Of a stretch of DNA of 64,000 nt, positions 51,196-59,208 are shown piece after piece. The notes beneath the pieces are model-generated. The model had not been told where the DNA came from. It did not search any database and saw only the letters and a program-made list of their open reading frames with translations. The position numbers and the translations under genes are program-made. The stretch's first letter is position 1. Every line of letters begins with the position of its first letter. Origin of the DNA: Streptosporangium sp. NBC_01756 (GTDB lineage: Bacteria; Actinomycetota; Actinomycetes; Streptosporangiales; Streptosporangiaceae); assembly GCF_035917975.1 (NCBI RefSeq), contig NZ_CP109130.1, positions 4,898,001-4,962,000 on the forward strand, written 5' to 3'.

Positions 51196-54100
51196 CTAGG
51201 GGTTGGTGGTGATGGTGAAGGTCGACGTGGTGTTCTTCACGTTCGTCGCGTTGTTGCTCAGCTTCAGGTTGTTGAAGGTCACCGAACCGACCGCCGGCCC
51301 CTGGCCGGGCTCCGGCAGCTCGTTGGCCCAGATGCCGAACCCGGACTTGGCGTCGTAGGCGTCACCGCTCTTCTGAGCACCCGAGATGGAGATGTTCGTG
51401 AAGACCGTGTCCTTGACCGGGAACTGCGGCTGGCCTCCCACGTAGTTCGTCTGGAACATGATGCCGCTGTAGGTCGGGTCCACGATGTCCACGTCGCTGA
51501 CGCGGATGCCCTGGAAGACCTTCGAGGCGGAGAAGACCCAGATCGCCGGGAAGGTCTGCGCGCCCCAGAAGTGGCCGCCGGCCCGGACGATGGAGATGTT
51601 CTCGAACTTCGTCGGCGGATCGGCGCCGAAGCCGTTCATCGGGTAGCCGAAGTCGAGCGAGCTGATCGTGATCCCGGAGTAGACCAGCGTGTCGGCGATG
51701 TAGATGTTCCGGAAGACGTTGTCGTATCCGCCGTAGACCGCGACACCGGCGGCGCGCCAGGTCAGGATGGACGTCAGGTTCTCGTAGACGTTGCCCTTCA
51801 TGTCGGCTCCGCCGGCGTCGATGGCCGAGAACAGCGCGAAGCTGTCGTCGCCCGTCGCGCGAGCCTCGTTGTTGACGACATGGTTGTCCGTGCTGCCGTT
51901 CGTCATGTTGATGCCGTCGGCGAACATGTTGCGGATGCGGGAGTTCTTGATCGTCACACGGTCGGTGTTCGCCCCCCAGTAGAGGCAGACCATGTGCTCG
52001 TTCCAGATGTTGTCGATCACCACGTCGGCGACGTTGGCGAAGTCGAACACCTTGCCCGGGCCGTCGATGCGCGAGGTGTAGTTACCGAAGTAGGCGAAGT
52101 TCGCGAACGAGGAGCCGTTCGCTGTTCCCTCGGCACGGAATCCGATGTCGGTGTTGTCCTGGGTCGTCGGAGCGCGGAACTGGGTGTACCACGGACCGGC
52201 GCCGACCACCTTGACCGCCTTGCCGTACACCTGGAACTTGCTCGCCGTCTGGTAGGTGCCCGGCGGCAGGTAGACGCCGACCAGGGCGCCCGTGGTGTCC
52301 ATCCGCACCTTGTCGAGCGCGTTCTGCACGTCCTGGTGGGTGAAGCCCGCGGGGACCGTGTACTTGGCGGGATCGGGGTTGGCGATGGGCGCGACCTGTT
52401 CGAGGTTGATGAAGTCGATCGCGTACGTCGTCGTGTTGGCGGGGTCCTTCTGCAGCCTGATCTTGCTGCCGGCCGGGACGGTCGTCCCGAGCATGACGTT
52501 GGCCTCGTCGTAGATGTGGCGCGGTCCGCCCGCCCCCGGCGAGTTGCCCGGGCCCGCCTCGTTCCCGTACAGCCAGGCGTACTTGGAGGTCAGGTTCACG
52601 GGCTTGAGGAAGGTGCCGTTGACGTAGATGTTGAGCGTCGAGTCGATCCCGCCGCCGCCCGCCGAGTCGGGGATGGAGAAGCGGGTGACGAGGGTGTTCG
52701 TGCTGGCCCTGGTCGTGAACTCGACGTAGCTGCCGTTGGAGTTCAGCGTCACCGCCCTGCGGCCGGAGGCCTCGCCCGCCGGGCTGCCGATGTCCCTGTT
52801 CGGGCCGACGACGGCCGCGCCGCCGCCGACGACGGCGTCCTCGGCCTCGTACATGTCGTAGGGCATGTTGGCGCCGCGCCCGACGAAGAACGACTGGGTG
52901 CCGGTGTTGTTCTGCCGTTTCACCGGCAGCTCGTTGGCGTCGTCGGCCAGCACCGTCTTGACGGTGTACTTGCCGTTGGCGGCCGTCCAGGTGCCCAGGG
53001 TGACGGGGCCGGCGGTGGCGCCGGCCGCGATGACGCCGCTGGAGGAGCCGGTCAGGGTGCGGACGACGGTGCCCGCCTCGTTGACGACCGTCAGCGTGAT
53101 GCCGTGGGCGCCGCTCGCGGACGCCACGGTGCCCTGGTTCTTGATCACTGTGGAGAAGGTGACGACGTTGCCGCTCGCCGGGGTACCCGGCGTCCAGCTG
53201 GTCGTCGCGACGAGGTCCGAGCTGTCGACGGGTCTGACGACGAGCGAGGACGGGTTCGTGTAGCCGTTGTTCGTCTCGTTCTGCTCGATGACGCTGCCGG
53301 CCTCGTCGACCTTGGCGCTCAGCGGGTAGGTGCCGGCGTCACGGGGGCCGATATTGGCGGTGACGGTGGCGGACGCTCCGGCCGCCAGCGCGCCGACGGA
53401 GGCGGTGCCGGCCTTGGTGGTGCCCAGGTAGAAGTTGACGCTCGTCGCACCGGAGGCCGCCGTCCCGGCGTTCTTGACCGTGGCCGAAAGAGTGACGGAG
53501 TCGGTCTCGACCGGAGCCGTGGGAGACGACGACATGCCGGTGATCGTCAGGTCCGGGTTCGGCGCAGCCGTACCGATGACCTGGAACTCGGCGACCTGGC
53601 CGGCGGGCGCACCGGAGTTCGTGGTGATCTTGAGTTGGACGTCGGCGGCCGTGGCGGTGACCGGGATCGTCACGGTGTTACCGGAGGCGGGATTGAAGGT
53701 GTAGACCGCCGCCGACGACAGGTTGGTGAAGGAGGACGAGCTCTGCTCGCGCCCGAGCACCTGGATGGTCTGCGTGCGGGTCGCCCAGGCGCTGTCGGGG
53801 TTCAGCTTCAGCACCACCGAGCTGACGGAGGCGTTCGCTCCGAGCTGCACGGTCAGCGTGTTGGGGTAGCCGCCGCCGTTGCCCTCCCAGTAGGTCGTCA
53901 CGTTGTTGTCGTTGGCGTTCGCGGCCACGAAGGTGTGGACCGTGCCCGACGCGGTGATCGGCTTGCCGACGGCCAGGTTGGAGCCGCCTCCGCCGCTGCC
54001 GGTACGGGTGACGGTGTTGCTGTTGGACGACTGCTTGCCCGAGGCGTCCTTGGCCCTGATGTAGTAGGACACCGTCGCGGTGGCCGGCTGGGTGTCCGTG

Positions 54101-54801
54101 TAGGTCAGGACGTTGCCCGCCACGCTCGCGCGCAGGGCGTTGTTGGCGTAGACGTCGTAGCCGGTCACGCCCACGTCATCGGTGGAGGCGTTCCAGGTCA
54201 GCCTGATCTGGCCCGAGCCGGGCTCGGTGTAGGCCAGGTTCGACGGCGCGGTCGGCGCCTGCGTGTCGCCGCCGGTGGGGCCGTACACCTCGAACTCGGA
54301 CAGCTGGCCGGCCGGCCAGCCCGTGTTGGCGGTGATGTTCAGCCGTATGTACCGGAGGGCGGTCGCGGTGAAGTTGATCGTCACCGTGTTGCCGGTCGCC
54401 GGGTTGAAGCTGTAGCCCGCCGACGCCACGACGACGGAGGTGGGCGAGGAGTCGTTCGTGCTTCCCAGCACCGTGAGGGTCTGCGTCCTGGTGGCCCAGT
54501 CCGTCGCCGGCGGCAGCTTCAGGACGATCCTGTTGACGTTGGCCGCGGCCCCGAGGTCCACCTGGGTCCACTGCGGGAAGGCGTTGTTGGCGCTCTCCCA
54601 GTAGGTGGACGCGTTCCCGTCGTTGAGGTTGCCGGCCGTGTAGGGGGCGTTGACGCTGGCCGCCGAGGCCGGCTTGCCCACTGCCAGGTTGGTGTCGGCC
54701 GAGGCCGGGGAGACCGCCCCGAACAGGGCGAGCAGGCTGGCCGCGAGCACTGCCGCCGTCAGCCGTAACAACGTTGCGTGCCTACTTCTCATCGCTTTCA
54801 A
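51196..54801 (-). CDS. Secreted GH87 alpha-1,3-glucanase (mutanase/mycodextranase) with discoidin, FN3 and CARDB modules
   Basis: A 1201-residue secreted protein. A signal peptide (RRLTAAVLAASLLALFG, about 1-36) is followed by a discoidin-like CBM (about 37-175), an FN3 domain (178-265), a second discoidin module (272-405), two CARDB-type modules (415-630), another carbohydrate-binding module (650-790) and a right-handed beta-helix to the end. In the last part, ADGIN and GDDSF carry Asp962, Asp985 and Asp986, the same 23-residue spacing as the three catalytic Asp of Bacillus GH87 enzyme Agl-KA. It should hydrolyse alpha-1,3-glucan of fungal walls. The long upstream region (to 55263) contains a possible operator. 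Confidence 0.82.
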   Translation of the reverse strand: MKAMRSRHATLLRLTAAVLAASLLALFGAVSPASADTNLAVGKPASAASVNAPYTAGNLNDGNASTYWESANNAFPQWTQVDLGAAANVNRIVLKLPPATDWATRTQTLTVLGSTNDSSPTSVVVASAGYSFNPATGNTVTINFTATALRYIRLNITANTGWPAGQLSEFEVYGPTGGDTQAPTAPSNLAYTEPGSGQIRLTWNASTDDVGVTGYDVYANNALRASVAGNVLTYTDTQPATATVSYYIRAKDASGKQSSNSNTVTRTGSGGGGSNLAVGKPITASGTVHTFVAANANDNNVTTYWEGNGGGYPNTLTVQLGANASVSSVVLKLNPDSAWATRTQTIQVLGREQSSSSFTNLSSAAVYTFNPASGNTVTIPVTATAADVQLKITTNSGAPAGQVAEFQVIGTAAPNPDLTITGMSSSPTAPVETDSVTLSATVKNAGTAASGATSVNFYLGTTKAGTASVGALAAGASATVTANIGPRDAGTYPLSAKVDEAGSVIEQNETNNGYTNPSSLVVRPVDSSDLVATTSWTPGTPASGNVVTFSTVIKNQGTVASASGAHGITLTVVNEAGTVVRTLTGSSSGVIAAGATAGPVTLGTWTAANGKYTVKTVLADDANELPVKRQNNTGTQSFFVGRGANMPYDMYEAEDAVVGGGAAVVGPNRDIGSPAGEASGRRAVTLNSNGSYVEFTTRASTNTLVTRFSIPDSAGGGGIDSTLNIYVNGTFLKPVNLTSKYAWLYGNEAGPGNSPGAGGPRHIYDEANVMLGTTVPAGSKIRLQKDPANTTTYAIDFINLEQVAPIANPDPAKYTVPAGFTHQDVQNALDKVRMDTTGALVGVYLPPGTYQTASKFQVYGKAVKVVGAGPWYTQFRAPTTQDNTDIGFRAEGTANGSSFANFAYFGNYTSRIDGPGKVFDFANVADVVIDNIWNEHMVCLYWGANTDRVTIKNSRIRNMFADGINMTNGSTDNHVVNNEARATGDDSFALFSAIDAGGADMKGNVYENLTSILTWRAAGVAVYGGYDNVFRNIYIADTLVYSGITISSLDFGYPMNGFGADPPTKFENISIVRAGGHFWGAQTFPAIWVFSASKVFQGIRVSDVDIVDPTYSGIMFQTNYVGGQPQFPVKDTVFTNISISGAQKSGDAYDAKSGFGIWANELPEPGQGPAVGSVTFNNLKLSNNATNVKNTTSTFTITTNP

Positions 54802-55263
54802 CTGCCTCTTGTCTGGAAGGACAGGTGCGGTGCGGAGGCCACGACCTCCGGGGGCCGCCTTCGGCGGCGGCGTCAGCTGTTTCCGACCGGGCCGCGGAGG
54901 CCGTGCCGGGGTCGTTGCGAAGGTCGTAGTGGGGGGCGCCTACGCCGTCGGCGTCTGCTGCTCGCAGTCGTCGCGGCGGCGACCGCATGCTCAATGCCGT
55001 AGCCGACATCGCCTGAGGCCTCTCCGTGGGGGGCGGAGTGGTGCGTGGACACGGCGCGTCCCTGCGTCAAATTGCAAGGAGCGGCGAGAAAGTAACTATG
55101 TTCTGCAAAAATCTTGCAGCGCGATGGCCAAATGTTAACTACGTGCTACAGCCGCGTCAACGGCTGGAAAAGATTGTTTGTTATGGATATCGCCCCGATG
55201 GTGACCCTGGACGGCGAAGGGCCGGTCGAGGGCCGGGCAGGGACCCGGTGGGGCCGCCGGCGA
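54802..55263. other. Long upstream region of the GH87 gene
   Basis: No gene is supported over about 460 bases. From about 55060 to 55195 the sequence is clearly less GC-rich and contains the 17-bp inverted repeat at 55103-55119, so it probably holds the GH87 promoter with a long untranslated leader. Confidence 0.4.
55103..55119. promoter_or_regulatory. LacI-like operator candidate
   Basis: ctgcaaaaatcttgcag: arms ctgcaa and ttgcag around a five-base spacer, in an AT-richer patch about 300 bases upstream of the GH87 start. The size and symmetry resemble operators of sugar-responsive LacI-type regulators; no such regulator is in the window. Confidence 0.4.
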
Positions 55264-55377
55264 TCACGGGCGGGCGGCCGCCGGAAGCTCCACGTCCTCG
55301 GTGAGGATGCCTCCGGCTTCACAGTGGGGGCCGACCACGGTCGGCTGCGACTCCAGATCTTGCTCAAGGACGCACAT
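55264..55377 (-). CDS. Tiny hypothetical protein coupled to the SAV_915-type gene (37 aa)
   Basis: The frame MCVLEQDLESQPTVVGPHCE and the rest, 37 residues in total, has an ATG overlapping the preceding stop (TGATG), which suggests translational coupling. Third codon positions are GC-rich. Two Cys residues and an acidic character are all that can be seen. It could be a chance frame. Confidence 0.35.
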   Translation of the reverse strand: MCVLEQDLESQPTVVGPHCEAGGILTEDVELPAAARP

Positions 55378-55637
55378 CACGCGGCCTGAGAGGAGGTCCG
55401 GGGCATCGTCCCGGCGGGGTCGATCACGATGCCGGTGACGTCCAGATCGTTGATCATGCGTCGGAGCGCGGGCTCACTGAGGCGGATCCAGTGCTGGTCG
55501 GCGCCGAGCACCTTGGTCAGGCGCATCGGGGAAGAGAACGCCGCCGCCGTCCTTGCGCCAGAGGGGCTCCGGAACAGGCGCAGCGACAGGGCGAAAGCGC
55601 CTTCGCGGACCGGGACGTACAACGGGGTTTCCGACAT
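55377..55637 (-). CDS. SAV_915-family small protein (SseB-like)
   Basis: The 86-residue soluble protein reads LYVPVREGAFALSLRLFRSP at the start and SGARTAAAFSSPMRLTKVLG in the middle, then WIRLSEPALRRMINDLDV and IVIDPAGT, the arrangement of the SAV_915/SseB-N-like family common in actinomycetes, often next to secondary-metabolite or regulator genes. The family's function is unknown. A good ribosome site lies upstream. Confidence 0.75.
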   Translation of the reverse strand: MSETPLYVPVREGAFALSLRLFRSPSGARTAAAFSSPMRLTKVLGADQHWIRLSEPALRRMINDLDVTGIVIDPAGTMPRTSSQAA

Positions 55638-55995
55638 GACTTCCTCCTGGTGGCAACTCGTGCAACAGGAACGTTAGGCCCGGCCGGAAGTCGATGGCGT
55701 GATCACTACGCGATCCATATGGGAAGGGCGGAAGAGCTGACGCTGTTCTGACATGAACTGCGCTGACCTGCGAACACATGGCCCCGGCCCGCGCCCGGTC
55801 CTGGTCGGCGCGCCGTACCGGACGGGCTGCCCGCCCATGGCCGGCGGCCTGCCGGGAGGATCGCGGGCGGACCACGAGAGAACCGGCTCCGGACTTTCGT
55901 CGCGATCGTTCGATGACCGGAACGGGGCGGGCGGCGGCTGCCACCTCCGCGAACCGGACATCGGGCTCGTCAACGCCGCTGTGCCGAGGTGCTGC
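55638..55995. other. Intergenic region
   Basis: About 360 bases. No recognisable gene or repeat is seen; minus-strand frames are open but look non-coding. It separates the SAV_915-type gene from the RyR-domain gene, both on the minus strand, so it should contain the promoter of the former. Confidence 0.4.
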
Positions 55996-56886
55996 CTAGA
56001 TCCCGAGGACGGTGCGGATGACGTCGCGATCTTTCTCCTTCTCCGCATGAGAAAGCAGTTCGTAGGGGAGGCGCTGTTCCTCGCTGGCCCAGGAACCGTT
56101 GCGGACGAGCCACCTGTCGTGCACTACTGAACTCGCCTTCTCCATGAACCGCTCGCCCCGGACGTTCACGCCGCTCGCACGTGCCTCGTCGATGAGCTGG
56201 ACACCGATGCGCGCGGACTCCCGGTTCTCGTGCTTCCAGTCGGCAGGCAGAGAGCGGTAGCGGGTGTTGGCGATGTCGACCTGATCGGTGCCGTGCTTCT
56301 TGATCCAGGCTGCGTCCGTGGTGGGCTTCACCCTGGGGTCGTAGGTGTTGTCGGAAAGCTTGCGTGGCGCACGCCATTTGTCGTGGAAGCGGCCGGCGAT
56401 CTTTTCGACCCTGCGGTTGGTCAAGGTCGTGGACATGCCTCGCATCAGTGCGCCGATGCGGGCGATGATCTCACGCAACCTGAACGAGAATTTGGCGGCC
56501 AGCGCTCTCAGCCTGGGCAGGAGCTGAGGCGCGTATGCGAGGGCTGCGACGGCAAGCAGTGCCAACCCGGCCAGCGATCCGCCGACCCAGACCAGTACGC
56601 CTCGGGTGAACCGCAGGGTGTCGGCGGTGGCCGACAGGCGGTGGGCGAGGTCTTCAGCGGTGCTGGCGGTTCCGTCGCGGCCGGTCACGTGGGCGTTCAC
56701 CGCGTCGGCGGCCGGACCGCTGTTCGCCGAGGCGAGCCGGAGGACTTGCCTGCTCTCGGTGGCAAGGGCCTGGTGACGTGCGGCGGCCTCGTCCAGTTCG
56801 GTGATGTGCCGATCGATGGCATCCAGGTCAGGCAGGGGCGGGACACCCAGCAACGCCAGCCCGCTTGCTACGGCCTGCTCAGTCAC
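55996..56886 (-). CDS. Membrane protein with WXG-like N-terminus and C-terminal RyR domain
   Basis: A 296-residue protein. Residues 20-90 are a helical, coiled-coil-like hairpin rich in Ala (LDAIDRHITELDEAAARHQA), as in type VII-associated proteins. One membrane segment follows (about 97-120). The C-terminal part has the bacterial RyR pattern in two pieces: residues 165-231 (YDPRVKPTTDAAWIKKHGTD, VDIANTRYRSLPADWKHENR) and 245-296 (EKASSVVHDRWLVRNGSW, QRLPYELLSHAEKEKDRDVI). RyR repeats are best known from ryanodine receptors and also occur in phage and bacterial conflict proteins. It overlaps the 119-residue upstream gene by eight bases. Confidence 0.7.
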   Translation of the reverse strand: MTEQAVASGLALLGVPPLPDLDAIDRHITELDEAAARHQALATESRQVLRLASANSGPAADAVNAHVTGRDGTASTAEDLAHRLSATADTLRFTRGVLVWVGGSLAGLALLAVAALAYAPQLLPRLRALAAKFSFRLREIIARIGALMRGMSTTLTNRRVEKIAGRFHDKWRAPRKLSDNTYDPRVKPTTDAAWIKKHGTDQVDIANTRYRSLPADWKHENRESARIGVQLIDEARASGVNVRGERFMEKASSVVHDRWLVRNGSWASEEQRLPYELLSHAEKEKDRDVIRTVLGI

Positions 56887-57238
56887 GCGTGCCCGCCGTC
56901 GCGCGTGAGCTGTCGGTGAGCTTGCCGTTGGCGAGTTCGGTTTCCATGTTGACCACCGCCATGGCGATCTGTCCGGCTCCGGCGTGATCGAGCGAGTCGG
57001 CGAGCTGTTCGCACAAGGCGTGGAGACTTGCCCTGAGCTCGCGGTATCCGGCGGCGAATTCTTCGTACGGCAGTGGCGCCTCGTCGGCGAAGCTCAGCCC
57101 ATTGACATACGCCGTATGCTCGCCGGCCAATCTGCTCATCGCCCTGCCGGAGGAGTCACGCCCGTCCGCGTCGATCGTGATTCCGGTTGTGCGCCCGGTC
57201 ATCCCGAGATCCTCTTGAGAACGTCCCAGTTCGTTCAA
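56879..57238 (-). CDS. WXG100/ESX-type small helical protein
   Basis: A 119-residue protein starting with TTG, directly after an exact AAGGAGG ribosome site (57245-57251) at ideal spacing; an internal ATG at 57202 would remove 12 residues. It is mainly helical (AMSRLAGEHTAYVNGL, YRELRASLHALCEQLADSLD, GQIAMAVVNMETELA), the size and pattern of EspC/WXG100-like partners that dimerise with the N-terminus of a larger secreted protein. No WxG motif is found. The overlap with the RyR protein gene suggests that they act together. Confidence 0.6.
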   Translation of the reverse strand: MNELGRSQEDLGMTGRTTGITIDADGRDSSGRAMSRLAGEHTAYVNGLSFADEAPLPYEEFAAGYRELRASLHALCEQLADSLDHAGAGQIAMAVVNMETELANGKLTDSSRATAGTRD

Positions 57239-57335
57239 GGGGCACCTCCTTTTAGGATGATCACAGCGAGTGTAGACGAGCGAAGAGTCACCGTCGATGG
57301 CGAGTGGTGGCGGAGGTGCAGGGTCGCGGATGCAT

Positions 57336-57434
57336 GACCTCTCTGGCTGGGCTGCCGGCCTCGCCGCCCTGGACACTTGGATCCGCGGCCACTGGGCGAT
57401 CGAAAACCGGCTCCACTACGTCCGCGACGTCACC
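57336..57434 (+). pseudogene. ISAs1-type transposase fragment
   Basis: The frame reads GWAAGLAALDTWIRGHWAIE then NRLHYVRDVT, the conserved C-terminal block (RGHWxIENxLHWVRDVT) of ISAs1-family transposases. The frame runs into unrelated sequence after DVT, and nothing of the N-terminal part is left. It is a relic in the insertion-sequence cluster. Confidence 0.65.
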
Positions 57435-57540
57435 CGCAGCCTGATCTCCTCGGCCTCACGTGATCAGAGGACCGGACGAACCTCCACCACGCCGGGGCCC
57501 TGGGAGCTGCCGATCAATAACTCCTCGATCTTGGTGAGGA

Positions 57541-58230
57541 TTACGGGAGCGTGAGGTCGTGTCCGGCGATCGCGGCGAGTTGTTGTGCCGTGGTCACGGT
57601 GAGGGCGCCGGCCGGGACCGTGTGCCCGAGCGCGGTGAGTACGGGGGTGACTTCCTGGAGGGTCGCGCCGATTCTGCTCTTGGCCAGGTCGGTCGCTTTG
57701 GCGAGAGCGGTATTCGTCATGGACCAGCGCTTCTTGAGGAGAAAGACGACGAGCTGGTCGGCGACGGAGAGTCGTCTGCTGCCGGCGCCGGGGCCTCCGT
57801 CGGGACGTTTCCCGGGCAGGAAGATCGGTGGGTGCTCGGTGCACCAGGCTTGGTAACGGGCGGCGAGATCGTCGAAGGCGGCGGGCTCGAGTCCGGTGAG
57901 GTCGGGAATGGTGGTGCGGACGCGTCGGCGCAGGCGGATACCCATGATGGAGAACTTGCGCATCACGCGGGCCACCCGCTTTTCGTTGATCTTTCGGCCG
58001 TCGGCACGCAGCTCGGCGGTCACCCGAGGTGAGCCGTAGGCGCCGTCGGAGTCGGCGTGGACGGTACGGATCTCGCCGGCCAGCGTCTGATCGGCTGCCT
58101 CACGCGCGGCACGGGCCTCGGCGCTGTCTCGCCACTTGTAGTAGCTGGAACGGTTCAGGCCTAGGACCCGGCACAGCCGCTTCACGCCGAAGGCGAGATG
58201 GTGGTCGTCAACGAACTGGAAGCGGTTCAC
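57541..58230 (-). pseudogene. Chimeric transposase: IS3 orfB start fused to an IS5-like N-terminal domain
   Basis: The first 108 residues (FQFVDDHHLAFGVKRLCRVL, GLNRSSYYKWR, DGAYGSPRVTAELRADGRKI, MRKFSIMGIRLRRRVRTT) are the HTH_21 start of an IS3 orfB. The DDE domain should follow but instead the frame passes, without a stop, into LTGLEPAAFDDLAARY, ADQLVVFLLKKRW and ALAKATDLAKSRIGATLQEV, the N-terminal HTH of a DDE_Tnp_4 (IS5-like) transposase, then stops. Neither part has a catalytic triad. It is in the orfAB order with 58227-58574. Confidence 0.75.
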
Positions 58231-58574
58231 CAGTTTGTCTCCCCGGCGAAATACTTGACCGCCTTGCGCAGGATGTCCCGTTCGGCGGCCAGCTTCCGCT
58301 CGCTGGCCTCCAGTTGACGGACCCGCTCTTCTAGTTCCCGGATCCGCTTGGCAGCCGCGTCGCCGCCGCCGACCGGCAACGGGTCCCGTGCAGCGGCCCG
58401 GGCTGGCGCCGGTGGGACGCCGCTCCTCTCACGCGCCCGCAGCACCCACGCGCGCAGGCTGCCCCGGCTCACGCCCAGGTCGGCGGCGATGCCCTTGTAG
58501 GTCGCCCCCTCAGTGGACTCGTACAAGGCCACGGCATCGGCCCTGAACTCGTCCGAGTAGTCCTTTAACGCCAT
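58227..58574 (-). CDS. IS3-family transposase OrfA
   Basis: The 115-residue OrfA has the IS3 HTH (KDYSDEFRADAVALYES, GIAADLGVSRGSLRAWVLR) and a leucine-zipper-like helix (RIRELEERVRQLEASERKL). It overlaps the chimeric orfB by four bases as expected for this family. Because orfB is truncated, the element cannot transpose by itself. The IS end lies between 58575 and 58700; I cannot place the terminal repeats. Confidence 0.85.
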   Translation of the reverse strand: MALKDYSDEFRADAVALYESTEGATYKGIAADLGVSRGSLRAWVLRARERSGVPPAPARAAARDPLPVGGGDAAAKRIRELEERVRQLEASERKLAAERDILRKAVKYFAGETNW

Positions 58575-58783
58575 CGGCGGTGTCTCGCTTCCTCTGGATC
58601 AAGCAAGATCCAGTATCAGCGTGTCCACCAAGCGGGGGGAGGTCCCGTGCAGGGCTGTGAGCTGCCTGTTCCTGCTCAGGCTGGAACAGCGGGACAGACG
58701 GAGGCCCCGCGTTGTGTACTGAATCCGCGCCTACCTCAGGTACGGGCGGAGATCACACCGCAAGAGTGACGAGAGGTGACGAC

Positions 58784-58981
58784 ATGACCAAGACGACGCT
58801 CAAACTCGCCGCGATCGGGTTGCTGATCGCAGCCGGAGTCGCCCTGACCGCTGGCCCGGCAGCCGCCAAGGACGACTACTACCCCAGCACGGGCGGGATC
58901 GCCCCCATGGGCGACGACTACTGGCCCCATACCGGCGGAATCGCCCCGAAAGACGACTACTACCCCAGCCACGGCGGGTGA
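58784..58981 (+). CDS. Secreted small peptide with three DDYYPSTGGIAP-like repeats
   Basis: A 65-residue precursor with a clear Sec signal peptide (MTKTTLKLAAIGLLIAAGVA, ending GPAAA near residue 28). The mature part of about 37 residues is three repeats: KDDYYPSTGGIAP, MGDDYWPHTGGIAP and KDDYYPSHGG. It is rich in Asp, Tyr and Gly and has no Cys. The frame has a GAGAGG ribosome site and good codon bias. No family is recognised. The Asp/His/Tyr content suggests cation binding or self-assembly; this is speculation. Confidence 0.75.
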   Translation: MTKTTLKLAAIGLLIAAGVALTAGPAAAKDDYYPSTGGIAPMGDDYWPHTGGIAPKDDYYPSHGG

Positions 58982-59018
58982 GCGCCGGGCTGCATTCGCG
59001 GCCTGGGGCTTGAGCAAG

Positions 59019-59057
59019 GCCAGGCTCGCGCCCTGTCAAAAGGAGTGCGAGCCTGGC
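59019..59057 (+). terminator. Hairpin after the repeat-peptide gene
   Basis: gccaggctcgc (59019-59029) and gcgagcctggc (59047-59057) form 11-bp arms with a 17-base loop, 38 bases past the stop. It is a plausible terminator for the peptide gene. Confidence 0.5.
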
Positions 59058-59077
59058 GCGCAAGGCGTGAGCGGCCC

Positions 59078-59106
59078 TTGACACCCCTACCGGTACGCGA
59101 AATATG
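59078..59106 (+). promoter_or_regulatory. Promoter candidate for the SARP gene
   Basis: TTGACA at 59078-59083, a 17-base spacer and AATATG at 59101-59106: a good -35 and a weak -10 hexamer of the housekeeping type, about 100 bases before the SARP start at 59209. Confidence 0.5.
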
Positions 59107-59208
59107 CGTGCTCAAACACGTTCATTGACCGTCCTTCAATTACGGAGGTTCGATGCTCTACATCGCAGGCGATCGGCTCGAAATCGTCGGGAGGATCGGG
59201 GCATTAGC

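Noticed and set aside
50914..54768. A 1284-codon plus-strand open frame
   Set aside because: Antisense to the GH87 gene; composition dominated by Val, Gly, Arg and Asp, as expected for a mirrored frame.
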